Part shown: piece by piece, positions 1 through 11,048 of the stretch
Position numbering within the stretch: position 1 is the stretch's first letter
Layout of the letters: each line of letters starts with the position of its first letter
Notes under the pieces: model-generated
The model's database searches: none
The model's input: the letters and a program-made list of their open reading frames with translations, nothing else
What the model was told of the DNA's origin: nothing
Made by a program: the position numbers and the translations under genes
NCBI GenBank assembly: GCA_947172415.1
Contig: OX359196.1
Span: 684,501 to 748,500 of the forward strand
Length of the DNA: 64,000 nt
Direction: 5' to 3'
DNA from: Chondrosia reniformis
Lineage: Eukaryota; Porifera; Demospongiae; Chondrillida; Chondrillidae

Positions 1-1466
1 CTTGCTAGCAACATTTGGTTGTATGGAGAGAAGCAGACACGAGAGGCAGAGCTGCTATGAGCTAAGGGAAAATCCCCTAGCTGTCTCTGGGATTCCCCAC
101 TCCACAGACTAACACCTCCACCTGCACTTGCTACGGCTACCATCCCATTTTCATAAGGGGACAGTACCAAATCATTGACTGCCTGTAAAATATGTACATA
201 CGTACGTATATGTTTACTATATCTGAGAGTAGTTGAATACATATATACATACCGTATATCGGGAATTGAATACATGTGTGTAAAGAATGTAAAGAATGTT
301 AAAAATTAATACACATCCGTAATTTTAACAAATTGCAATCTTTTGCATTCAATTAGCACCCGATACACAGTATATGTTTACTAGTAGTAGTCAAATACAT
401 ATATATGTACATACATACCTGTGAGCTGTCGGTGCCTGGTTCCTTGAGAACTTTAAGAGGCTGAGAGTTTGAGAACGTGTGAATTATCACACTACCGCTT
501 GCATTTCCGGATATGATATGAGGAAACTTGTCATTTGATGTCACTGCAGTTACACTGGACGAGCCATGACCCTGCATACAGAGACATCAAATGAGGACAT
601 GAAAATCTAAGATACCATTTTCCTACATGCTATATGCCTATTCTGTAAAAGAGCCTATAGGGAATTAAACCTGGAAGAGAGCTTTGGATGAAGATACAGG
701 AGTCTTTTCTTCCTTCTTTCATCTTCTTCTCCACTGGGTCAGATAGCTGTTTCTGGGAATTCCACCCTTCATCAGTGATCCTGGGAGTCATTGTCTTTTT
801 CTTTATCTTGATCTTCTGTGAATCCTTGGCATGTACATGTCAGTGAAATGGTACTGGGAGAGGTGACTGCATATAGGTGACAATATTATTATAAACTCAC
901 AACATAATTCTTTACAATTGTGTGGTTCTTCATGTCCCAGAGATTCAATTCACCTCTGCTGCCACCAGTCATAAAGTACCGCGGCTTTGATGGCATGAAT
1001 TCACAGCAGGAATATTGTACTCCATCCTACATTAATATACACATATGGACATGTGGCTTTATACATAAACCTGGCCCTATGTTTAAATATTAAACATACA
1101 ATTGTAAGGCTAATTCTCATTTTTTTCTAGTACCTTTTGGACGACAGCTGCTAAGGAGACCTCTTTTGCATGTTGTAAGGCAAGGATACGAAGATCACTA
1201 CCTCTTTTTTCTGCGCAGGCCAATAGGTCGCCTGTTGAATGATTACAGACAAAAAGCAATAAAAAATGCTACTAGCAAACAACCGTAGACCTTGTACTCT
1301 GTTCCTCGACTTACTGACCGCCTGGATTAAACTTTAACGTATTCCAGTGGGAATCACAATTTAATATTCCTCCTGTACTACCTTCCTCGTAATCGACATT
1401 CTTCTCAAGACTACGTTCTTCCCAAAATACAATGTTGGCGCCCGCTGACACCAAGAGACCCGCCAT
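1..1466 (-). CDS. NEDD1: NEDD1-like WD40 protein, 5' part, truncated by window edge
   Basis: NEDD1 recruits the gamma-tubulin ring complex to centrosomes and spindles through an N-terminal WD40 propeller. Five exons read in phase on the minus strand: 1466-1319, 1231-1134, 1026-901, 571-419 and 182-1. The protein starts MAGLLVSAGANIVFWEERS and shows WD-type strands such as GGSRGELNLWDMKNH and SGNASGSVIIHTF. The last exon reads SRVCFSPYNQMLLA, close to the ASGICFSPVNELL stretch of vertebrate NEDD1, and GHGSSSV also matches in order. The first donor is GTCAGT; the nearby stronger GTAAGT would break the frame. About 210 residues are visible, so the rest of the propeller and the C-terminal gamma-tubulin binding part lie outside the window. 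The start codon lies 118 bp downstream of the KLHDC8 stop on the same strand. An R1 repeat sits in the intron at 572-900. Confidence 0.8.
601..832 (-). repeat. Dispersed repeat R1, copy A (NEDD1 intron)
   Basis: Near full-length copy of a ~240 bp dispersed element seen nine times in this window. Diagnostic blocks, read on the minus strand, are TGGAATTCCCAGAAACAG, CTTCATCCAAAGCTCTC, GGTTTAATTCCCTATAGG and AGCATGTAGGAAAATGG. No open frame is conserved between copies, so it looks non-autonomous. Confidence 0.85.
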
Positions 1467-1583
1467 TTTTTCTAGTATACAATTGTACCGACTAATGATT
1501 ATTAGACAATAGATTTACAAGGTAATGGTAATAAAACTAAAGAAATATAAACATATATTTCATATGTCTGCCTACAGTATACA

Positions 1584-2645
1584 TTAATTGTCACCCTCTT
1601 CTATAGTCAGTACTTCTACCACGTTTGTTGGTCCTCCCTTTCCCAGCCCACCTATGACAGCCATGTTGTTCTCCCAGCAGGCAACTGTCATTGACAAGCG
1701 TGGCTTTATCATATTTGGCAGTTTTTCCCATTTTCGTTTGTTGGCAGTCATTGCTTCCGTTTCACTTCTGCCCATGGGATCCTTGGTCGGACCAAGTCCA
1801 ACACCGCCTGTGACAATGATACGACTGGCAATGAAGCCAGCCGCAAAATCAGTTCTAGTACACAGCATGTCCCTAGCTGACTCCCAACATTGGTCAGCCA
1901 TCCTAAAGCGCCACACCTTCTTTGAAAATTGACTGGGAGGAATCATTCCGCCCATCACAAAAATGTCTCCCTCGTGGGAAATGACAGAGTAAAAGACGCT
2001 ACTGCCAGGTAGGGGAGGCATAGGCTCCCAATCGAGGGTTGCAAGATTCAGAATTTCACACGACTCTTCAGATTTCATCTTGACGCGGCCTCCTACTACA
2101 TAAATTTTATTCTTGTACACAACACTTCCTGCTGTGTATCTCTTGTTGGCCATTGAGGGCAGGTTCATCCACTCCAACTTGTCCAAGTCTAAATAGTGAG
2201 CATCGGCCTCCCCAACACGATCCATACCAGCGCCACCAATCACAAAAAGCTTGCTTTCTACTAACTGCACGACTGGCTTGATACGGCCACTTGGTAGCGG
2301 GGGAAAACTCTCCCAGGTTTTGGTGTCTGTGTTTAAGACGTCAATTGCAGCCAGTGGTTCCTGTTTTTCATTTGTCCCTCCCACAAAGAGAAGCTTTTCA
2401 CCAAAGGTTACGACATCAATGCAACCAGCTCTCTTGTTTGGCGCCGGAGGGAGCAGTTCCCAGGTTCTCTTTGTAAAGTTGTAAGCTTCAGCCACATCTA
2501 TGGCCTTCCCCAGGGGGTCACATCCTCCAACCACATAGAGACACTTGTTTTTGTAAGTGGCTGCGCAGTAGGCACGAGGCGTGGGTATTGACGGGAGTTC
2601 ATTCCATCTAAAATCAGTCACTTGCGGAGTTTGACACTGCGCCAT
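1584..2645 (-). CDS. KLHDC8: Kelch-repeat protein, KLHDC8A/B type
   Basis: Single-exon gene of 353 residues, the same size as vertebrate KLHDC8A and KLHDC8B (about 350). The whole chain is a kelch beta-propeller: seven blade signatures with a hydrophobic pair before GG (VVGG, FVGG, VIGG, VVGG, VMGG, VTGG, VIGG) are spaced about 50 residues apart, each followed by a Trp in the W-x-x-L/M-P pattern. There is no BTB or BACK domain, so it is not a KLHL-type Cul3 adaptor. KLHDC8B is linked to cytokinesis and the midbody in vertebrates; carrying that role over here is inference. The start ATG is in the context AAAATGGCG, shared with other genes in the window. The gene lies just upstream of NEDD1 on the same strand, 117 bp apart. 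It may instead be another kelch-only family such as KLHDC. Confidence 0.85.
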   Translation of the reverse strand: MAQCQTPQVTDFRWNELPSIPTPRAYCAATYKNKCLYVVGGCDPLGKAIDVAEAYNFTKRTWELLPPAPNKRAGCIDVVTFGEKLLFVGGTNEKQEPLAAIDVLNTDTKTWESFPPLPSGRIKPVVQLVESKLFVIGGAGMDRVGEADAHYLDLDKLEWMNLPSMANKRYTAGSVVYKNKIYVVGGRVKMKSEESCEILNLATLDWEPMPPLPGSSVFYSVISHEGDIFVMGGMIPPSQFSKKVWRFRMADQCWESARDMLCTRTDFAAGFIASRIIVTGGVGLGPTKDPMGRSETEAMTANKRKWEKLPNMIKPRLSMTVACWENNMAVIGGLGKGGPTNVVEVLTIEEGDN

Positions 2646-2924
2646 TTTGAACGATTACCTATTGCGCAATAAAATAGTGAGAAAAAGGGAAAAAAAAGGA
2701 TAATAGACTAGCACAGGATGTTGCGGAAATACATACAAGGCTGTACAAACATGATGTATGTACGTATGTAAGGCAAATACGTACAGTTCAAAAAATGGTT
2801 AATATATTGAGGAAAGTCATTATTATCTAAAGCAGTTGATTTAATTTATTACAGTTAATGTCATCTTAATTTTAAAGGCCGGAATGGTCTGCTCTTTGTC
2901 CTAACATACAGTTCTTCAGGTCAC

Positions 2925-3035
2925 TAAAGAAGACCCTCAAGGTTGAGACATTGAGTACATAGATTTTCAATGAGTTGAAAGATTAACAATTAAAAGATAA
3001 GTTTTGTTGCAATTAGGAGAATCCTTATTCTATAA
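2925..3035 (+). repeat. Degraded R2 repeat copy
   Basis: Order of blocks matches the better copies at 61020-61190 and 63205-63345: GAAGACCCTCAAGGTTGAGAC, then AAAAGATAAGTTTTGTTGCA, then TTAGGAGAATCCTTATTCTAT. The middle is diverged. Confidence 0.5.
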
Positions 3036-6000
3036 CATAAATAATTGCATATTAAAAATGACAGGTTCAAATTTTGACTACATCTGGGGTGATGTTCTAA
3101 ATAATACAATACTCCTCATTCCATTTTAGTTTAGAAAAAACAAGACCTCCTTTCCAAGGATATGAAAGTGTGAAGGCAGAATTTATAATGAAACTTAAAC
3201 TGTATAATACAGGGTGTTGATAAACTTGAATGAATGGGAGTAAACAAAACAACCACGGGGAGTGGGAAATAATTAAAAAGGAAACATAAATAACAAACAA
3301 AACGGACTTCAATTTAGGGAACTAAACATTCTACCATAGACTATTTTTAAACACAGGTGAACTGTTTTGTATACTGAATGTTTGGCATTAATCTTTGAAC
3401 AGTAAAGAAATAGACTGACAGCATCTAAACCTTTGCCTGTTGCTTACCATTAGCATGAAAACTATGAGGTTTGGAATAACACACACTCATCAATATGCTT
3501 TCAATTTGACAGTCAATCTGCTTTGCATAGACAACATTACAAGGTACATTCGTATTAACCCCTGCATATACACACAAGTGTTTGTACTTGTATTGTACTC
3601 CTACATACAGAAAGACAAAGAGTGTTTCTGTGACAAATTGTACAAATCTCAATCTGGGGGGAGGGGCAGAGGTATTGCTCCTCCCCCCACCATTAAAGAA
3701 AGCCAAATTGCAAATGGCAAAACAATCTGGGTTGGTTCCTCAAAAGTATTCCCTCTCCCTTGTGATAATTTCTAAAGGAAATCCAGTAAAATTGTAGAAA
3801 GCCATCTGCAGACCTCCCTAGAAACATATTTAGTTATTTTTAGACACAAAAGTGAATTTACAAATATATTGTCACAGATATTTAAGCAATGACAGTTAAA
3901 AGCTTTCTCTAAGTGTAACACACATATTAGTAGAAATGATTTTGTCATTTTTATAGAAAACTGCTATAAAAGGTTAAAAAAATTACTTTGTGGTAGAAAA
4001 CCTTACGATAGTAGTAACCTTAATTAGTGCTCATTTCACTTGTTAAATCAATTGGCCATTTTACTCATTAATTTGTGGTATATCTAGTTCCAAAGATTTG
4101 TCTCAGCAGGTGGTACATAAAGAATCAAGTTGAAAGCTCTAGGTTTTACATAAAATCAGTACAGTCAATTAATCCCACGGGAATACAGATGTCCAAATAC
4201 ATGCATTATACAATTAGTCATTAGGAGGTGCAAAATCAGGTCTGACTGTAGTACAACCACAAGGCATTATTAAATTTCCTTTTTTGATAAAGTTTATGTC
4301 TTAAGAGATTGGCGTGAATGGCCAATATGAGTCAATTTACATGACATTCAATACTTCTGTTATCTCCTAATAAGTCAATACAGTCATTTTCAGCAATTTA
4401 ATGTGGTTGGATCACTTTATGAAGGCATTAATTGACACATAGAAAAATACTTATTTATTGATTACTAAAATCACTAAAAATCAGCCAGCGTTACACCTAT
4501 CTGAAAAGTGTATGTATCAAGTGATAAAGATGAAAGAAAAGATTGTAGATTGTCCTAACGAAGTGTGCATAGCTGTGAACAGCTTTCATTGCTACTAAGA
4601 TGTCGAGTGCCACACAGAGAACAGTATAATTATGTGACGGCCTCAGGTTGTAGAGAGCAAGTGTGGGAGCTCCAAGGATCTGTTACTTAGGTTGCATCAG
4701 TTAAGCTTTGTTAACAATGCAACTAAGAGCAACCAGTACATTATTCAAATACTGTATGTGATATATGTGCTGTAATGCGCTCATTGTTCCCTGGGTCAGA
4801 CAAATATGTCTGGAAGTATATAACCAGCCAGTCACCAAGATACTCAGTTGAATGCCTTTTCTGGGGCTTCAAAATACTGGCACAATGACAGATGCAGTGT
4901 ACATGAACTGGTATCAGTTCTGTTCCAAGTCATTGTAACACAATTCCATTAGGAAGTGTCCCCAGGTTTCATAAAAACTTTAATAAGACATCTTTCCAAG
5001 AAGCTCTTCTACTGCGAGCTCTTCAATTTAGGGGCAATTTAGGAATCATACAAAGATTATCTGTAGATCAAAGTGATAATGAAACAGTTAGAGGAGTGTG
5101 AACATTAAAGCAACCACAGTCATACAGTGAAATAGAAACAAATGTGAATTAAGGTACCCACTGATGAGAAGAACACATCTTCCTCCGAAGAACTGGAAGG
5201 GATAATGACTGAAAAACTTCAAAACCACCACAAAGGAGTGGCACCCTTAGAAGAGAGAGAATTAGCTATCCCACTGCATTAGTTGGCTGCATATTAAGGT
5301 AGTTTACCATAATATGTATCAACACTCACTATATCCTCCATACATGTCAAAAACAACATCAATTCCCAAGTTTTGACTCGCACATATAATGCATGTACAA
5401 GTGCTTTACATTAACATCAGCTGATAGGGAATCACTATTGCTAATGAAGAGCTCCGAGTTTAAACAGCCAAATTTGTTTTTACAATTCTGTTGTTGATAT
5501 TTTAAAAACTCTTGTTTGCCATAATAAAATGCTGTACAACCTCAAGCAATTGTACAAAAAGGAGTTACAGTCCTTATATGGAGTTCCATGTGGGAGGAGG
5601 AAGTGGTTGCTTGCCTAAGGACATAGACAACACACATGCACTAACACACAAACATTTGATTGCTGAGATATATTGTGGTTTGATTATGAACCTGCGAACC
5701 CCAGGACAGTAATCTCTGTGTAAGTAACTTAATAAATCTGCTTCTGTCATGCTAAAGTCATATGAAAAGGCCTGATTGGCCATTTTATGTATACCTATAA
5801 GGTTATAACATACACAGACAGTCACATATAGTTATCAAATAGCTGATGGCCCAAATAAGAGGATGTCATTACAGCACTAGACACTGTATATCTGAGAGAA
5901 TGGCCAATCCTCACAGCCTGTACAATCTAATAGCCAAATCCTTCTCCTTTACACAGTTACAGTTCAATAATTATATGTATCTTCTTCAGTAAAGAATTAA

Positions 6001-7277
6001 TACGTACGTACATACAGTATATCACAAATATATAATAAGATTTTTAAATTTTAAATTTAACACTATACATAATATCACAATACACAAAAACTAAGATTTT
6101 TAAATTTAATACTATTACAACCATATAATCATATTAGGAAGTCTGTGGTAACTGATTTAAAATTTTGCTTCTATTCCTAATATTGAGTGTAATCATACGA
6201 AGACCAACAAAATGCAAAACTGTTTGGGTGGAACTACAAATTACAAGACTATCATATGACAAACATAATTGAATACATTGCCTCTTAACAGTATATTTGT
6301 TACAGGTTAATGCACTGGGACCAACGTTGCATTTGCAATATAATTTACGACAATCATCTACATGTCACGAGAGAGTAAATTTAAATAAGATAATATGTAT
6401 TGTCCCACAGACCTGTCCATATAGAGATCTATAGCACCAGGTGTATATATAAAACTATGCAATGACAGAAAAGCACCTTTTAATTGCCATCTGATAAAGG
6501 CTTGTTCAATTTAGCAGGATTAAAGATATTGTAAAAAGATTTTAGTGTAATCTTAATGCCTTCCTCATCTATTAAAGTTGAATGACTACAATATTATTCA
6601 CCTAAAGAATAAAGAACTAAAGGTCTGGCTTGTCAGAACAAGCACATCCATACATGCATACATATATTGGTAGAGAATAATTGAAAATTAGAATAGAAAC
6701 CCCTAATCTTTACAGATAGAATTGGGTATACAATCTAGTGTTCCTTGGTCCATCTGAAAACGATATATACTTGGTCAAAGACAGTTTCATATCAGCCCAG
6801 TAGTCCAAATACAAAAGTTTAAATATACCTGGACATCAAACTGTATTCAAACAGGAAATTAATATACTATATAGTCCTTTGACAGGAAATCTAGTTTGGC
6901 TTCAAATTGACATTTTGTAAAGATCCATTTGAAGACTAATTCTTTCCCCTCCATCATGAAGGAAAAATATAATTATTAGATGACATATAAAAAGACATTT
7001 ATGCATTTAGCTAATTAAAATGGACATTATTCTTTCTTTGTATTCTTAAATATTTCATTTTAAAACAAAATTAAGTGAAAATATAAAAACTGACTGAAGC
7101 TGTTGCACTTCTTCACATTACCTATATATATAGAAACCACAGGTTGCCATGGATACAGGTATACTTTCTAACACATACAGTGATGTACCTAATGGGTTGT
7201 GGTACCTACAAGACAATTGAACAAATTACTATTACAAACAGTACTTTTTATTTCTCTCTTTAAAAGGGTCACTCAAT

Positions 7278-7480
7278 TATTTGTACTGTCTAAAAGGGGG
7301 AGGACCCTTAATATTTGTACTGTCTAAAAGGGGAGGACCTTTAATAATTATACTGTCTAAAAGGGGGAGGACCTTTAATATTTATACTGTTTAAAAAGGG
7401 GAGGACCTTTAATAATTATACTGTCTAAAAGGGGAGGACCCTTAATAATTGTACTGTCTGTAAGGAGGTGGAACCTTAAT
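7278..7480. repeat. 34 bp tandem repeat, about 6 copies
   Basis: Unit is TACTGTCTAAAAGGGGGAGG followed by ACCCTTAATATTTG, repeated about six times with small indels in the G run and TTT/TAA changes at the unit end. No coding potential. Confidence 0.9.
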
Positions 7481-8989
7481 GTTATGAGAAGCGTATGCAT
7501 ATAGGCATTCTTAAAGTAAGCAATGAAAAATAAAATGTTCAATCCTGCAAATTACAACTATCTAAGACCACAATAGAGAAAATGCAGGAGTTATTGAAGA
7601 ACAATACGCAACATTACTATAATAAAATATCTAGTTTAATTGAGTTGTACTACGGCTTCTCCTGGGATGAAGATAATATATTCTTTAGGTACAACAATCC
7701 TACATACAATTAATACTCTGAAAATACATATTTGATTAAGTTAGTTTAAATAAATGAAAAAATAATGGCACACTTGAATATTCAAACTTAATCTTGCCCA
7801 TTTGACATTAGATATACATTAACTATTGATATTAGATACAATAAACACTATGGTTGTGATAGACGTGATAAGATTGAATGTTAGTGGCACATGTTACAAC
7901 TATCTTGTTTTTCAACTTGCAAAAACTAAATCCTATGACAATAATTCTCATGTTACTACCACATCTGCAGGATTCCCAAATAGGTAGTCTACTAGTGTGG
8001 ATTCCTACTTCAGCCCACAACAACAACTCTAGAACATCATGTTATCGATTGTCTGATGCATAAACAATTTCTCTTTTCGACAGTTGAACCGTATTGAGCT
8101 GTGCAGCTGCGATGGTAACACACAATACATGTAACAACAGCCATTCCTATTCATTCTCCCGTGATAACAAGTGGGTAACTAGTCAAAAACAATTCCCAAT
8201 TCATCTTCACACTGAGTACAATGAAGACCCGCCACAGAATAAGAAAATAATGAAACTGTAGCAATAAAAAACGTCTTTGCCAAACTTGGGCATGCATCTG
8301 TTCTAAAGAATTCTGTATGATCAATTGGTGATGGAAAATGCATTTTGAAACTGCAATGAACAATGTTTTACTGAATTAATTTCTAAACATAATAGGCTTC
8401 TACTTCATTAAGAAGGCAAAATTTCATCCTCCCTATACCACTACTACAGGATGACCTACAATGCATTCCCAATAGACTCATTTTGTTTAGCCACTTATAG
8501 TCACTTAAAAGTTATCAGTTGCGCAAGAAAATATTGACTTTAAAGGATTTAGTTAATAGTGTGCTAATGTCAGTCACAAAATGAGATACATGTATTAGTT
8601 AAGACTAGAAAATTTATTTGCAAGTCACCCCAATAAATCTGCAGTGTATTATTTGTTTACTTAATTAGATACCAATGCTGCAATACTAATCTTCTGTAGC
8701 AAGGAAATATTTGCTAATTGTATTTTCCTGTGATTCAATTAATCCTACAACTTTAATAATTGTGTCTCAGATAAAATTCTATTGTAAATTTTCATTCATA
8801 ACAGCATCAATAAATTCAATGGAGAAACACAATATCCAAGTTGTTTACTGCTAGTAAAGATATCCCCTACATGAAATACTACGATAAAGGCTTGAGTGGC
8901 TTGGGAGACTCATCTTACAAAAACGTTGCAGAAATACTACATGAAATACTTTATAGACAGTAGCAGTGAATTTCTTGCTTAAGCTGGCC

Positions 8990-9436
8990 CCATATCTCTA
9001 CAGCTATATCCACATAGACCATCCGTATCTCTACAGCTATATCCACATAGACTATCCGTATCTGTAAAACTATACCCATATAGACTACCCATATCTCTAC
9101 AGCTATATCCACATAGACTATCTGTACCTGTATAGCTATACCCATATAGACTACCCATATCTCTACAGCTCTACCCATATAGACTACCCATATCTCTACA
9201 GCTCTACCCATATAGACTACCCATACATCTACATCTATACCCATATAGACTACCCATATCTCTACATCTATACCCATATAGACTACCCATATCTCTACAT
9301 CTATACCCATATAGACTACCCATATCTCTACATCTATACCCATATAGACTATCCGTATCTGTACAGCTCTACCCATATAGACTACCCGTATATCTACAGC
9401 TATACTCATATAGACTACCCATACATCTACCATTCA
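8990..9436. repeat. 33 bp minisatellite, about 13 copies
   Basis: Units of the type CCCATATAGACTACCCATAT plus CTCTACAGCTATA repeat across the region. Because 33 is divisible by 3, a 160-codon frame stays open on the minus strand; it merely reads the repeat and has no other sign of being a gene. Confidence 0.9.
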
Positions 9437-10399
9437 TATTGACCATAACTTAAGGAAGTAACTATCTATCCATACACACATGAGAAAAAGGAAGTAATTG
9501 CCGTAGAACACTTATATTGTTTTCAAGACTCCTGTCATTTTAACCAAAATATTCAAAACTGGTTCAAAACCTAATTGTATGCATTAAATGTTCCACTTCT
9601 TTGCATAGCTTTCCATTCATGAGCACATCCATCCTCAAATGCCTCAACATTTCCATCAATACGCAGACTTTAAAATAGACTGCTATTTATTAAATTTGTA
9701 ACAACGTTTATTTTCAACAGATAGAGTACATTTGATAGCTTTATGATCATAAAATCACACGGCAAAATGCCTTTTAAAGAGATACAATAACCTTTTAAAG
9801 TAGATTAAATCGTCCTCAAAGACCATCCATGGGCAAATATTTCACTGTAAGCCTTAAAAAATATTATAAGTATCGCCATTACAACCTTTGCAAAGCCATG
9901 CACATTTCAGTCAGCAAGTTAGCTATCACCTGTATGCATGAAATTAAGCTTCAATGACCAACTCGAACCTATAACGCCCCCATTCATGTTGTATACAAAA
10001 TTCTTTAATCAATCGAATTTACCAGTAGGAAACGACTTTACGCTACAAACGACGCATGTAATATAATAATCGCGTGTGTGTTCCTTGTTACAATTGAATG
10101 CACTAAACAGGCAAAAAGAATAAAGAAAGTTTTCACAAACGAAGCGACCCACAAACAACTTAAAAATAGCTAATTAGATCATGATATATAGTGTACCAAC
10201 TAGAATATGGAAAAAGGGACTACATTTAGCTCCTCCCGTCAAAGAAGAATTGAAACTATCGCCGTATGGGGAGCATTTAATAATATATGATAAGAGACAT
10301 ATTGAAGTCACAAAATAACATGAAATCTAAAATCACCTGTCACATTATAGGTTAATCTTAGCCCAAATAATATGTCAAAGAGTTTTAATAAAAGGTAAA

Positions 10400-10656
10400 C
10401 AGTGAGTCAATGATTGCGTACCTTTCACTCGAAGTGATCGTCTGCTTGAGAGGCGTTTCCGTTTATTCGTTTCCGATCGTGTCTTCCGCTAACTTGTTTA
10501 CGAAGTACGATAAATAGGTTGAGTGTTGGTACACAACACAGTACGACAGTTTATTATTGACACTGGTGTCAAGACAAGTGCATTTTGTGCTGGTAGGAGA
10601 AATCTAGCTCGAACGTTGTCTTCAAACTCTGTCGTCTTTGAGATTGCGAAAACAAG
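10400..10656 (+). other. FOXP: Putative 5' non-coding first exon and core promoter of FOXP
   Basis: A strong donor (AACAAG/GTAAGA, cut after 10656) pairs with the acceptor before the FOXP start exon (TTTCAG at 11038-11043). The DNA upstream is noticeably richer in CpG and GC than the desert around it. There is no ATG-led frame joining the coding exon, so this is read as 5' UTR. The transcription start is not fixed and could be anywhere from about 10420 to 10600. Confidence 0.5.
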
Positions 10657-11048
10657 GTAAGATTATTAACTAGTGATTGGTGACAGTAAATTAACTTGTA
10701 TACATGAATATGCATATCCTTGTCGTATGATAATTTGCCGTACGTCTAAGTGGAACTGGTCGATTTGTAGCTTTTAGCTTGCCTAGTTCGATATTAGTGA
10801 TCGTATGTCTGGTCAAAGGTAGGATTTTATGAATGGAAACATGTACGAAATAATAGAAATTTAGTCCCAAGGTCGACTACCGGGAACACGCCGACTAGAT
10901 CAATTGACTTTAGAAAGATGCGGCTGTAAACGATTTTTTGAAACAAAAGTGTATGCATCGCTACTAGACCATTGAATATGGGTAATTAATTTCTTAAACC
11001 ACGATTATAAGATATGATAATTATATATTCTTTCCACTTTCAGAGTTG

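Larger units (their letters stand above)
2646..10399. other. Intergenic desert upstream of FOXP
   Basis: About 7.8 kb with no believable exon on either strand. The open frames are short, of low complexity, and lack splice partners in phase. It holds a degraded R2 copy near 2925-3035, a 34 bp tandem repeat at 7278-7480 and a 33 bp minisatellite at 8990-9436. The rest is AT-rich unique-looking sequence. Since it abuts the FOXP 5' end, it may contain distal regulatory DNA or an unspliced non-coding transcript. Confidence 0.6.

Noticed and set aside
8951..9433. 160-codon minus frame with repeating GIDVEIWVVYM
   Set aside because: The 33 bp minisatellite keeps a frame open; no start context, splice sites or non-repeat sequence support a gene.
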